Shown in pieces: positions 54,000-64,000 of a stretch of 64,000 nucleotides of DNA. Each line of letters begins with the position of its first letter. Position 1 is the stretch's first letter. The position numbers and the translations under genes were made by a program. The notes under the pieces were generated by a model. The model had not been told where the DNA came from. It worked only from the letters and a program-made list of their open reading frames with translations, and made no database searches. Origin of the DNA: Mikania micrantha (lineage: Eukaryota > Streptophyta > Magnoliopsida > Asterales > Asteraceae); contig CM018681.1 of NCBI GenBank assembly GCA_009363875.1, positions 43,218,010 to 43,282,009 of the forward strand, read 5' to 3'.

Positions 54000-56900
54000 T
54001 GTAACATTTGTGCATATAGTCATGAAGTTGTAAACAGTGTTAGAACAGTGTCTATTCATGGTTCAGTTCATCAATGTGATTCGTATGTTCATAATGTGTG
54101 CTTGTGTGTTACAGGATCTTAGTAATCAGAGAACAAGTATGTATTATCTATTTACAGTCGATTTCACTAAGCAAGAACAGTAACTTGTTATATCGAAACA
54201 GTGGTGGGCAGCGAGAGTGAGCCCTATACATATACTGCGTTCGGTGTAACAGGTTAGTGTTAGTGCGTAGTGTTGAGACGAATAGTATAACATTTAATAA
54301 ATTCAACCAAGATCGTAATCTGTAAGCGAGACTGAGTATAGTTATGGGTGACGATCCATAATAATACGAATGTTGAACTTATAATTACGATTAAACGACT
54401 TTAAATATTTTAATATGATCGGAAAACGTACGCGATTGCGGGTATACACGTAAATTGTGAATGTTTAACGATCCGACAACACACGAAGAGTAAAAATAAT
54501 TATATTAATTATTTTATATTTTTACAATTTTGAAACTCATCATTTAAATGAGTTTAACAACTCTTTTATTTTAAAACCGCGTAAAATACGCGTTACGTTC
54601 CGGAAACGCGAACCGAGCGACCGAAACGGACCCGAACACTACCCGGACTATAAAAGCCCTAAAGAAGGCCACTTCCTTCATTTATTATCAGCCAAACCCT
54701 CTCTCTCTCTAGAAATTTCGCAAACCCTCTCTCTCTCTAAAAACCGATCTTTAAACGTTCGTAACTCGCTTATTTCTCGACGGATTTCGACATTCTTGGT
54801 GTCCACGCGAAGCTCTCGACAAACTCTACACGAAAGTACAAGAATATCTCAGATCCATCCAGCCAAAAACGAGGTATGAGCCTTGGAAAGATTCGGGAAA
54901 TAGGGTTTTCATAAGTTGTTGTGAGTTTTGTTTAAAAACCGATAATCGGCCGGATGTTTCATCACCATTCTTAGTTTCGCACACCTAGCAACCTCCCTCG
55001 AAGTTGTACAGGCTTAGATCGTGGTCTAGAATCAAGTAGCTTGATGATGAAGACGATCCAGGTTACAGGTTCGTCGAGGATTAGAAGCCGAACCCTTCAG
55101 AGGAGTACACGAGCCTGCATGGTTCGTGGGGTTATCAGCGAACCCTAAGGGGTCACGAGCCCTTTTGCCGAACCAGCTCACCCTCACGAACCATCACATG
55201 CCTTTCGGTCGAACCTTCGTGGGCATGGGCATCTCCAACGAACCCTTCATGCTGGATCATAGGAAACGAACCCTTGTCGCCATGCATAAGCTGCGAATGA
55301 ACCACGAACCCTGCATGGTTCGTGGCATGACCAACCGAACCCTTTTGATGCTTCTGGTCACGAACCCACCTGCCCAAGCCGAACCCCAGCGAACCCTTGT
55401 CCAGTCAGCACTAGCAGCGAACCACCCTGCTATCACCGAACCCTCATCGGTTCATTGGCCGAACCCTGATGATCTACGAACCTGCATGGCTTCATTTTAA
55501 CCGAACCACGTGGGATACTTTGGCCGAACCCTTGCACATCTTATCATCACCGAACCCTTGGTTAGGGGCGAACCTTAGGCTAAACCCAAGAGGGTTCGCT
55601 GCCCAAAATGGCAGCCTCCCTTCTCTTCGGCCCAACTCCAATTTACTTGGTCCAAACGCGTTAGTAATAGGCCCATAAGTGTGAGGTAAGCCCAAGGGAG
55701 TTATGTTGGCCCATTAGACTCTCAATTAGTCCGATAACGCCTTGGATCGTTACATAGATTTAGTTCACACTTGTTGGTCAACTTGAATCCTTAGGCCCCC
55801 TCAAATTCCATTGGTCCACTAAGATTTTAGTGGGTTGACATGAGCTTGGAATTGTTACAAGGGTTAATTACATGTTGATTGGGCTAACATCACAATTAAT
55901 TGGCCAAATTGTGAACCTAAAAAGGCCATGGAACTTTGATTTAGCTACCATGAATTATTGGGCTTAAGGCCTATCATAGGCCATTACTCAAAGTAAATTG
56001 TAATTCGATCTCATTGGGTTTAAGTTTATAACTTAAATGGTGAGATCAAATCACAATCACAAGACTTGAAAACATTGAACATCTTTTCACAACAAATGGT
56101 AATCTATGGCTATCAAAATTCTTAAACAAATATCATTTATGCATAAGAATTATGCATCAAAGAACATTTCATAAGTTTCTTGGACCCATGATCAATCTAA
56201 GGATTCAAAACATAACATTCAAGATTTCACAACAATCTTAAACATGAGAACGCAAGTCAATCAATGAATCAAAGTCTATACAATTATAAATCCTATATCT
56301 TATGTATGATTACAATGTTATAGGAGACAGTTAGAAGTCCTGTTTGCTATTTGCTATCTGTTTAAGTTCAGAGTCTACTGCAGACAGGTGAGAACTCTAG
56401 CCCCTCTTTTACTGTTTTACAACTGTTTTGGGGTGGAACACGTGATTAAAACCGCTATTTCAATCTTGTCTCATTATACAAGTTATGTGTAAGTCATAAA
56501 CATTTCAGGTTCATCTTACGAATCCAAGGGATTCATCAAATGTTTAAGGAAATTGTCAACCGTTTAAAAGGAATTATTTACTATTAAACCCTTATTACTA
56601 CAAAGGATTTTATAATGTTTTCTTGAAATGTTTTATAACAGTTTTACTCAAATGTTCTTTTAGAGGATTTTACAAACCCTTTTGTTATAAACCTTGTTAT
56701 TACACAAGGTCATCACATCATGGTATTCAAATTCATTGGTTCAAAACATGGTATTCAAATTCATTGGTTCAAAACATGGTATTCAAGTCAAGTTGTTCAC
56801 ATCATGGTATTCAAATCAAGAGATTCATTTCATGTTACATAAACAAAGGATTCAACTCGTGGAGTTAAATCCAGGTTTTCAATAAGACATTAACACATCC

Positions 56901-57688
56901 GGTTAAAGTAAGATTCAGAAAACATGGTGTCCATTGTTGTAAACAAACTTATAAACCCATCAAGTATCATATTCATTAGCGTTAGTACTGGGTGATCACA
57001 ACAAGGGAAAGCGGACACATACATTGGGGCAGGCCGATTGCTGCAGTTAGTTTTTAAATCTGTTTTATAAACTAACTGCAGATTTCGGTTACATATGGTT
57101 TATTCAAAACTGTTGACATATTATCTAACTCCAAACGTGGTTTGGGACTTGATATTATATGTTGACTCATGTGCAAACAGTGATTGGACTGTTTACACTC
57201 ATTTTCTTACTTGATGTTAGTTTGGGTTGCAGCTCATCCGTGTGAATTTTATGATGCTTTAACTTACCTATGTCTTATATCATATACTCATGTTTACAAA
57301 TGCTTAAACCTATTGTTCTCACCAACTACGTCTGTAGTTGACAGTTACTTTTCACGTGTTTCAGGTAATCAGGTTTAAGACAAATCTCAGGGACAACTAA
57401 GGATACCATTCTAAGATAGAACAAGATGAAGAAACATGCTAGGATGGAATAGAAACTCACTAAATCCTAAATGTTTAATTGTCTTGTTTGGAGTCTTATT
57501 TTGTAAAATATATTTTGGGTCTGTAGTTGTCTTTATTTTGGTAGATATTTGTCTGTAACTGAACAATTGTCTTAACATTATGAAACATAGTAATCCATTG
57601 TGGTTGTTCTTATTCAACACTTGTGCATGATTCAACTGATCATACGTCACCGCGCCGTGGATTCCGCACGCGGCGCAGGGGTGTGACA
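54000..57688 (+). mobile_element. S2: solo LTR of a chromovirus, 3,689 bp
   Basis: Starts TGTAACA, ends GTGTGACA, flanked by CCCAT at 53995-53999 and 57689-57693. No internal coding. In order: GTGGTGGG...CCCTATACATA block (54201-54235), TATA box CTATAAAAG (54648-54656), CTCTCTCTC leader with TTCTTGGTGTCCACG, donor CGAG|GTATGA (GT 54874-54875), about 20 CGAACC words (55080-55600), second donor CAG|GTGAGA (GT 56388-56389) followed by GCCCC...GGGG, 30-bp CATGGTATTCAAATTCATTG repeats (56715-56815), GTTGAC (57338-57343) and acceptor GTGTTTCAG (AG 57363-57364). Confidence 0.93.
55080..55600 (+). repeat. CGAACC word array in S2
   Basis: About 20 CGAACC words on the sense strand against about four reversed in 520 bp. 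It also yields frames of 124, 74, 69 and 67 codons that I do not consider genes. Confidence 0.87.
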
Positions 57689-57693
57689 CCCAT
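57689..57693. repeat. Target site duplication of S2, right copy (CCCAT)
   Basis: Matches 53995-53999 exactly; C3 sequence resumes here. Confidence 0.92.
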
Positions 57694-57935
57694 AGATATC
57701 AATGAACCTTGGTAGCAACCTTTTGTTTTATATTCATTCCTTATGAATATCAACCAATCCAAGTTCATAATAGTCTTACATTCATATTTGTTCCCACAAA
57801 TATGACCGACTACGGACATTTAGAATAAGTTACTTATTCATGGAGAAAACATGCAAAATTGGAACAGTAAAAGAAGATATAATCATATTATTAAGTCAAA
57901 TTACATAAGTTCCGATATCCAAATACAAAATTTGA
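57694..57935 (-). other. C3 3' untranslated region, right piece
   Basis: About 240 AT-rich bases between S2 and the RNase H stop. No frame or repeat of note. Confidence 0.55.
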
Positions 57936-58702
57936 TCAAGTCCAATCACTAGAATATCGAAGTCCTAAGGAACAAGTATGACTATCATGCTTTGTCCTTT
58001 CAAGGAGCTTCGTGAATGGATCCGCAATGTTTTGATCGGTATGAACTTTGCGAATACATATCTTTCCCTTTTCAACTTCATCCCTTATGTAGTTGAACCT
58101 CCGTTCTATGTACTGAGTCTTTTGATGAGCACGAGGTTCCTTGATTTGAGCAATGGCCCCCTCGTTATCACAAAAGATCTCTAGGGGGTCTTGAATGGTA
58201 GCAACAACCCCTAGATCGGCAATGAACTTCCTTAGCCATGCAGCCTCTTGAGCTGCCAATGAAGCAGCGATGTATTCTGATTCTGTTGTAGATAGTGCCA
58301 CTACATCTTGCTTTGAGCTCTTCCAAGAGACCGCTCCTCCATTCATAATGAAGACATATCCCGACTGTGATCGTGAATCATCTCGATCAGTTTGGAAACT
58401 CGCATCCGTGTAACCCTTTACAACGAGTTCCTCCTCACCAGATCCATATATTAAGAACATATCCTTAGTGTTTCTAAGGTATTTCAAAATACTTTTAACA
58501 GCCATCCAATGACTATTTCCAGGATTCTGTTGATAACTACTTGTCATGCTTAGAGCACAGGACACGTCCGGCCTTGTACATATCATTGCATACATGATGG
58601 ATCCTATAGCAGATGCATATGGGACTCCATTCATTCTTTCTTGCTCAACCTTTGAACTAGGGCATTGAGACGTGCTCAATATAGTCCCCTTTTGAATAGG
58701 TA
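57936..58702 (-). pseudogene. C3 pol end: RT thumb and RNase H, out of frame with upstream
   Basis: 247-codon frame with GVPYASAIGSIMYAMICTRPDV, VKGYTDASFQTDRDDSRSQSGYVF, ALSTTESEYIAASLAAQEA and IFCDNEGAIAQ, so all RNase H catalytic residues are present. It should continue the upstream frame, but a one-base change near 58705-58715, beside an A-run, shifts it. Without that shift the polyprotein would be about 1,335 residues, normal for the family. Confidence 0.92.
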
Positions 58703-61700
58703 CTAAACCTTTTTTAGAATTTCCATCTTGAACCTTTTCAAGACTTTGTCAATGTATGCACTTTGGATTAAACCTATTAACCGCCTTGATCTATCCCTAT
58801 AGATCTTTATTCCCAAGATATAGGCGGCTTCACCAAGATCCTTAATGGAAAAACAGCTTCCAAGCCAGGTTTTTACACCTTCCAAGGTTGGAATGTCATT
58901 TCCAAATAGTATAATGTCATCGACATATAATACAACGAAAGTAATGATGCTCCCACTAGCCTTTTTATATACACAAGCTTCGTCAGCGTTTTTGATGAAG
59001 CCAAATTTCTTTACTTCATCATCAAAACGATGATTCCAACTTCTCGATGCTTGTTTCAATCCATAGATTGACTTTTTTAACTTACATACCTTATTAGGAT
59101 GTTTTGGATCGACAAAACCTTCAGGCTGTTCCATATGGACATCTTCCTCAAGATATCCATTAAGGAAAGCAGTTTTGACATCCATTTGCCAAATCTCATA
59201 GTCATAATATGCAGCTATGGCAAACAATATCCTAATAGACTTTAGCATCGCAACAGGTGAGAAGGTTTCATCATAATCAACGCCTTGAGTTTGAGTGTAA
59301 CCTTTTGCTACAAGTCTAGCTTTATAAGTATCCAAGTTTCCATGCATATCGGTTTTCTTCTTGAAAACCCACTTACTTCCAACTACCTTGGACTTAATAG
59401 GTGGTGTAACCAATTCCCAAACTTGGTTATCATACATGGATTGCATCTCAATGTTCATGGCTTCTTGCCATTTGTCAAAATCAGGTTTTGACATTGCATC
59501 ACGGTATGTGGTTGGTTCATCGGAATCCACCACATAGCATCCATCCATGAAAAATCCATATCTCTCAGGAGGAACACTAATTCTACCAGATCTGCGAATG
59601 TTTTGTGTATCTTGATCATCCACATGATCATTCTCAACATCCTCATGTTGATTGCTAGTATCAACCAAATGTGTATCGTCTTGTGAATCTTGAACCTCTT
59701 CAAGTTCCACTGTTCTTCCACTAGTTCCTTCCGAAAGGAACTTAGTTTCCAAGAACTCTGCCTTTCGAGCAATAAACACTTTCTGCTCTGTTGGATCATA
59801 GAAATAATATCCCATACAATCTCTAGGATATCCAACAAAGATACACTTAGTGGATCGGGTTTGTAGTTTGTTTTGAGTGTATTGCTTAGGATAAGCCTCA
59901 CACCCCCAAACTTTTAAATATGACAATGATGGAACCTTTCCATGCCATATTTCGAAAGGTGTCCTTTCCACTTTCTTGGTTGGGGCCATATTTAAAATAC
60001 GGGCCGCGAAGAGCAAAGCGAAACCCCAAAATGATAGAGGTAGTGTACTTCTAGCCATCATAGATCGAACCATATCCAATAGAGTCCTATTCCTCCTCTC
60101 AGACACACCATTATGTTGTGGTGTTCCAGGTGGAGTAAGTTGTGAGACAATCCCACAACTTCTAAGATACTCTTGAAATTCACTACTTAGGTATTCACCT
60201 CCTCTATCGGTACGAAGAATCTTGACCGTTTTGTTGAGTTGACTTTCTACTTCATTTTTGAAGATTTTGAACATTTCAAAAGATTCATGTTTGTGCCTTA
60301 ATAAGTACACATACCCATAACGACTATAGTCGTCGGTAAAGGTAATGAAGTATCTTTCACCATTCCTAGTCATCGGTTTAAAAGGTCCACATACATCTGA
60401 ATGTATGATCCCTAATAAATTTTTTGCCCTTTCATTAGTCCCACTAAAAGGGGCCTTTGTCATTTTACCTTGTAAACAAGACTCGCATACATCAAATGAA
60501 TCATTTTCATTAGTTTTCAAAAGACCGTTCTTTTGAAGTTTTTGCATGCGATTTTTGTTTATGTGTCCAAGGCGACAATGCCAAAGATAGGAATCACTCA
60601 AATCTAATTTGAGCCTTTTGGTGGTAGCTTGGTACATTGAGCTATGATATGTTGTGTTATCATGAACCAATTCATAAGTACCATTACAAGGCATAGCCTT
60701 AAAATAAAACATATGATTTAAAGAAACATGAATATCATTGTCAACAAACTTGAAATCATAACCATATTGTCTTAAAAGGGAAACTGAAATAATATTCCTA
60801 GTCAAACTAGGAGCATACAAAATATTTTTCAAAATAACTTCCAAACCATTTGGAAGCTTCAAAACATAGTCTCCTTGGGCTTCAACATGAACCTTTGCAC
60901 CATTGCCCATGAAGAGACTTATTTCCCCTTTTGCATAATGTTCACTTCTTTTGAACCCCTGCAACAAATTGCAAATATGAGTTCCACATCCGGTATCTAG
61001 TACCCATGTGTTAGAAGAAATAACATTTAGCTCAACTTGTATCATAAAATTTGTACCTGAGGTTTGCCCCGCATCCCTCTTAGCTTTCAACTCTTTGAGA
61101 TAGACCGGACAATTGCGTTTCCAATGGCCTATCTCACCACATTCAAAACATGGGTCATCTTTAGCAACCTTTTGCTTCTTTTCTTTCGGTTTGGTTGGTT
61201 CCATTTTAGCTTTTCCCTTACCCTTCCCCTTGACGTGCCCTTTTCCTTTAGCAACACTTGCCTTGGGGTCGGGGTGGTTCCTCTTCTTACTACCTCCCTC
61301 ATTGATCATAAGGACCGGTAAAACCTTTTTACCCATACCTGCCTCGGCCGTTTTGAGCATTGCATGAAGCTCACCAATGCTCTTGTCCCATCCATTCATA
61401 TTATAATTCATAACAAAGGTTTCAAACCTTTTGGATAGGGAGTTAAGGATCAAATCCGTAGCTAACTCATTTGAGACACGACAGTTAAGTCTCTCGAGGC
61501 GATCAATGTGGCTTTTCATCTTGAGAACATAAGATGAAACTGATTGGGTCTCGTCCATCCGACATGCATGAAGTGCTCGAACCGTTTCGAACCGTTCCAC
61601 CCTAGATTGTTGTTGGAACATTTCCTTCAACTGGGTGATCATATCATAAGCATTGTGCTTCTCAAAGTCCTTTTGTAAATCGGAAGTCATACTTGCCAAC

Positions 61701-61951
61701 ATTAGACATGAGACTTGCACGGAGTCCTCGACGTACTTGACCCAATCGTTAAAGGCTTCCACGTCATTCTCATCGGGTTGATCGGGACTAGGATCGTCCA
61801 ACACATAGGATTTCTTCTCTTGCTTGAGAACAATTCTCAAGTTTCGATACCAATCCATGAAGTTCCCATGGTTAAGACGTTCCTTTTCGAGGATGGTTCT
61901 TAGTGATAGGTTGTGGACGTTCAGGTTTGCGTTGTTGTTGTTAGCTGCCAT
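58703..61951 (-). CDS. gag-pol: C3 gag-pol polyprotein, 1,082 codons to frameshift
   Basis: Starts MAANNNNANLNVH. The gag capsid has NFMDWYRNLRIVL and MFQQQSRVERFETVRAL; the CCHC knuckle CFECGEIGHWKRNC is at 268-281; protease DTG at 319-321; integrase finger His458, His462, Cys489, Cys492; triad Asp519, Asp582, Glu618 with 35-residue spacing; RT with FLNGYLEEDVHMEQPEGF and YVDD at 1009-1012. Gag and pol are in one frame, as in Tnt1. It ends early at 58703 through a frameshift; all domains before it look functional. Confidence 0.94.
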   Translation of the reverse strand: MAANNNNANLNVHNLSLRTILEKERLNHGNFMDWYRNLRIVLKQEKKSYVLDDPSPDQPDENDVEAFNDWVKYVEDSVQVSCLMLASMTSDLQKDFEKHNAYDMITQLKEMFQQQSRVERFETVRALHACRMDETQSVSSYVLKMKSHIDRLERLNCRVSNELATDLILNSLSKRFETFVMNYNMNGWDKSIGELHAMLKTAEAGMGKKVLPVLMINEGGSKKRNHPDPKASVAKGKGHVKGKGKGKAKMEPTKPKEKKQKVAKDDPCFECGEIGHWKRNCPVYLKELKAKRDAGQTSGTNFMIQVELNVISSNTWVLDTGCGTHICNLLQGFKRSEHYAKGEISLFMGNGAKVHVEAQGDYVLKLPNGLEVILKNILYAPSLTRNIISVSLLRQYGYDFKFVDNDIHVSLNHMFYFKAMPCNGTYELVHDNTTYHSSMYQATTKRLKLDLSDSYLWHCRLGHINKNRMQKLQKNGLLKTNENDSFDVCESCLQGKMTKAPFSGTNERAKNLLGIIHSDVCGPFKPMTRNGERYFITFTDDYSRYGYVYLLRHKHESFEMFKIFKNEVESQLNKTVKILRTDRGGEYLSSEFQEYLRSCGIVSQLTPPGTPQHNGVSERRNRTLLDMVRSMMARSTLPLSFWGFALLFAARILNMAPTKKVERTPFEIWHGKVPSLSYLKVWGCEAYPKQYTQNKLQTRSTKCIFVGYPRDCMGYYFYDPTEQKVFIARKAEFLETKFLSEGTSGRTVELEEVQDSQDDTHLVDTSNQHEDVENDHVDDQDTQNIRRSGRISVPPERYGFFMDGCYVVDSDEPTTYRDAMSKPDFDKWQEAMNIEMQSMYDNQVWELVTPPIKSKVVGSKWVFKKKTDMHGNLDTYKARLVAKGYTQTQGVDYDETFSPVAMLKSIRILFAIAAYYDYEIWQMDVKTAFLNGYLEEDVHMEQPEGFVDPKHPNKVCKLKKSIYGLKQASRSWNHRFDDEVKKFGFIKNADEACVYKKASGSIITFVVLYVDDIILFGNDIPTLEGVKTWLGSCFSIKDLGEAAYILGIKIYRDRSRRLIGLIQSAYIDKVLKRFKMEILKKV

Positions 61952-63392
61952 CTACAATTTTTCAAAGTTCAATTTTAGTATTTTTAATATCAATGTATTT
62001 TAATTACTAATACCCTTTTATGTCTCATAGACAATTAATAATTAAAATCTAGAATCCAACGTTACATTTAAATATTGGTTAGGTGATCTTTATCCCTTTA
62101 TTTAAATTAACAAGGTAGTCAACGTTTTGACAATTGTAACCTATTACAATTTCTAGTGTATGGGATCGATTTTAAACATCTTATGTTTTGTTTGGCATGT
62201 TTATCCCATCAACACCGTTTGTACGTCATGCTTCGGTGATCCTAATGCATGATTTCCAAATCAAGTCGTCCTACTTAAACACACGTGTGATTTTACAAAT
62301 ACAAGTGGTTAGGTGACCTTTATCCCACAAATACGGTAATTTCACCTCAACTTCACAAGTTTCGGCATTTATGGTTAGGTGACCTTTATCCCATAAACGA
62401 GTTACAAGTGAATCGAGTGTTGTTTAAAAGGATGGTGTTAAAACTTGTTTTGTAAAGGGTTTTTATAGTTTCTAAATTCTAGTTTTTAGAAAAACCTTTT
62501 ATACCATACTATTTGTATGCATTCAAATGCATGGTATTTTATGAAAAACAATTTTTATGATTCCTTTTAATAAAACTCATTTTTATTAAATCATTAACCC
62601 TTAATAAACTCATTTTATTAATTCCTTTAATGATTTTTATAGAACCAATTTTTATGCTTGTTTTATTTTTAGTTGTTTAACTAGTTTATGCATTTTCAAA
62701 AAATCAAACTCATCTAAACAACCAAATAATCAACCAAACATAAAATATAAGTGCATAACCATAGCCAACTATTTTGACCACACTTGCTTGCCATAACAAG
62801 TGTGTCAAAAGGTCATTCCTAAGGGTAAAACATGAGACAATGTTGTGTTGATGAACTCCCACTTGAACTTGCATCCAAATGCTTCAAGTGACCTTTTTTG
62901 TGTTGTGATTTCTCCATCTTCTTTAGGCACCTTCTTGGTCATCCAAATCAGCCCCAAAAGTACAATTACATAGAAAAATCCTAATACATTTTTCTAGAAA
63001 AATAAAGTGCAACTAATCTATTTATTACATGCCAAATGAAACAAATAAATTACATGCCTTTATTTCAACCAAATAAAATCACAACCACAAATATTCAAAC
63101 ACAAGGTCATGGCTAGGTTTATGCACTAAAATACATCCAAATATGTATACAAAAACCGTGAATGGCAGCCCCTTTTGAACCCAAAATCTCGGCCAACATT
63201 AACCAAACTCAAATGGGTTTTTGTCCAAACAAACAAGCCATCTTATGGCTATAATTTTTCAAGATCATTACTATGCATATAAGAGTAATATCTTGAAAAA
63301 CAAAGGGTTTGCCATAGGTGAAATTTCCAGCCCACTTTTTATGGAAAAAGGACCCGAAAATTTCGATTTTTGAAGCGTGTATCCATATAACC
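61952..63392 (-). other. C3 untranslated leader with three repeated 20-mers
   Basis: 1.44 kb between primer site and gag ATG, no conserved protein (the 90-codon frame at 63209-63481 runs into the LTR and looks like chance). Plus-strand GGTTAGGTGANCTTTATCCC occurs at 62077-62096, 62307-62326 and 62373-62392. The location suits a packaging or leader structure, but that is inference. Confidence 0.65.
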
Positions 63393-63406
63393 GGCTCTTG
63401 ATGCCA
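63393..63406 (-). promoter_or_regulatory. C3 primer binding site (Met-tRNA-like)
   Basis: Minus-strand TGGCATCAAGAGCC lies one base from the 5' LTR. It resembles the Met-tRNA site TGGTATCAGAGCC with one substitution and one extra A, so the primer assignment is tentative. Confidence 0.65.
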
Positions 63407-63407
63407 T

Positions 63408-64000
63408 TGTTGGGTTTTGTTGATTTTTATCAAAGTCATATTAACCATTAATATGTTAAAACGCAGCGGAGTTATAATCAAAAACCATTTTGAGATTAGT
63501 TAGTTTATGCATCAAATACATTAGATTTAAAACAAAACCCATAAACAAGGATCTTTATATGGAAGAACATGCTATCAAACAATCATTCAAAACATCATAT
63601 ATTACCTCTTAAAACTCGTGGATTATAAGATGAAGATGATGATGTTTATGAGCCCAATCTTCAACCTAGAAGACCTCAAGTAGCTATACCCCAAGCTCCA
63701 ACAAGACACCCTTTGATTGCTAGGTTTTCAACACTATTTTAGCCCTTAGAACACACTTGTTCCAGCACAAAAAAACTGCCCTCTTTCTTGCCCTTTTCTG
63801 CCAAGGATTAGAGAAGAAAAAGAAGATGCAATCCTTTATTTTTGAGATCAAAATCAGATTAATGCCTTGTGTCTTTGATTGTCCATCTTATGAAGCAATC
63901 TCCAAGTGATTGGTGGGTTTAAATCAGCCATTAAGGGCCGAAATTAAAGGGGTCCAATGAGGGGCTTGCCTTTTAAATTTTCCCAACCAACTCATTTAAC
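63408..64000 (-). mobile_element. C3 5' LTR, cut by window end
   Basis: Begins TGTTGGGTTTTG like 52504 and matches it to the window end with four substitutions (C/T near 63450, T/A near 63667, A/G near 63765, T/C near 63832). About 380 bp, including the outer end and target duplication, are outside. Confidence 0.92.

Larger units (their letters stand above)
41194..64000 (-). mobile_element. C2: Sirevirus-like Ty1/copia element, 3' portion (interrupted by C3)
   Basis: Element sense order from right to left: gag (50837-52503), protease, integrase, RT, RNase H (47485-50912), a 2.2-kb spacer rich in palindromes, a large extra ORF block (41844-45280), polypurine tract, 3' LTR (41194-41823). Ty1/copia is shown by INT before RT. 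A long extra ORF after RNase H and a gag with a coiled coil and one knuckle point to the Sirevirus (SIRE1/Maximus) lineage. C3 interrupts gag at 52504. The 5' LTR is beyond the window. Many stops and shifts make it defective. Confidence 0.85.
52504..64000 (-). mobile_element. C3: Ty1/copia element (Tnt1/Angela-like), truncated by window
   Basis: Left 3' LTR 52504-53474, polypurine tract, 3' untranslated part, gag-pol on minus (57936-61951), untranslated leader, primer-site-like sequence, right 5' LTR from 63408 running out of the window. S2 interrupts the 3' untranslated part. Over the 593 bp shared by both LTRs I count four differences (about 0.7%). The family name is tentative, from the gag-pol layout and DTG, YVDD and integrase motifs. 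Confidence 0.92.

Noticed and set aside
55126..55695. Several overlapping frames of 65-124 codons on both strands
   Set aside because: They come from the CGAACC array, which lacks stops in several frames. No start context or motif supports translation.
57411..57689. 92-codon frame on -
   Set aside because: Lies in the terminal part of the S2 LTR, antisense to it, with no recognisable domain.

Overview
The window is plant nuclear DNA made almost entirely of nested LTR retrotransposons. I see no convincing host gene, tRNA, rRNA or CRISPR array. The host is a flowering plant. Asteraceae is my best guess, because the extra 3' ORF of the Sirevirus-like elements resembles ORFs I recall from Tanacetum-type genomes; this is from memory and not checked. 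Element names (G0-G3, S1, S2, C1-C3) are mine.

Left half (1-33.2 kb). C1 is an old, rearranged Ty1/copia element on + (27694-33230). G0, an old Ty3/gypsy chromovirus on +, sits in C1's left LTR exactly at the TATA box. In the window G0 shows an integrase remnant (607-1413), its tail (24597-24697) and its 3' LTR (24698-27693). G1, a decayed chromovirus on - (1414-24591), interrupts G0 with target duplication CATAG. G2, an intact chromovirus on + (7849-20574), interrupts the G1 gag with target duplication TCACC. G2 has two 3,923-bp LTRs with about five differences and one open 1,564-codon gag-pol frame. By eye the G1 LTRs differ by about 1.5%, so insertion order and divergence agree.

Right half (33.2-64 kb). 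G3, a chromovirus on -, follows C1 with a truncated 3' LTR (about 33240-35220). A 4.5-kb solo LTR, S1 (35961-40483, duplication CCACC), lies in its integrase. C2, a Sirevirus-like Ty1/copia element on - starting at 41194, also interrupts G3. C2 carries an envelope-position ORF block downstream of pol (41844-45280). C3, a Tnt1/Angela-like Ty1/copia element on - (52504 to beyond the window), lies in the C2 gag and is itself interrupted by a 3.7-kb solo LTR, S2 (54000-57688, duplication CCCAT). C3 is intact apart from one frameshift.

The most interesting signal is inside the chromovirus LTRs. Five otherwise diverged LTRs (G0, G1, G2, S1, S2) share, in the same order and orientation, a 5' splice-site-like block with a CCCC/GGGG pair, then a GTTGAC branch-point-like motif 25-30 nt before a TTTTCTCAG|GTRA acceptor-like site. 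Four (G2, G3, S1, S2) also carry a strand-biased array of CGAACC words downstream of the leader. All four internal 3' ends keep a hairpin next to the polypurine tract, with paired changes in the stem. Together these suggest an undescribed spliced-leader and regulatory architecture in long-LTR chromoviruses.
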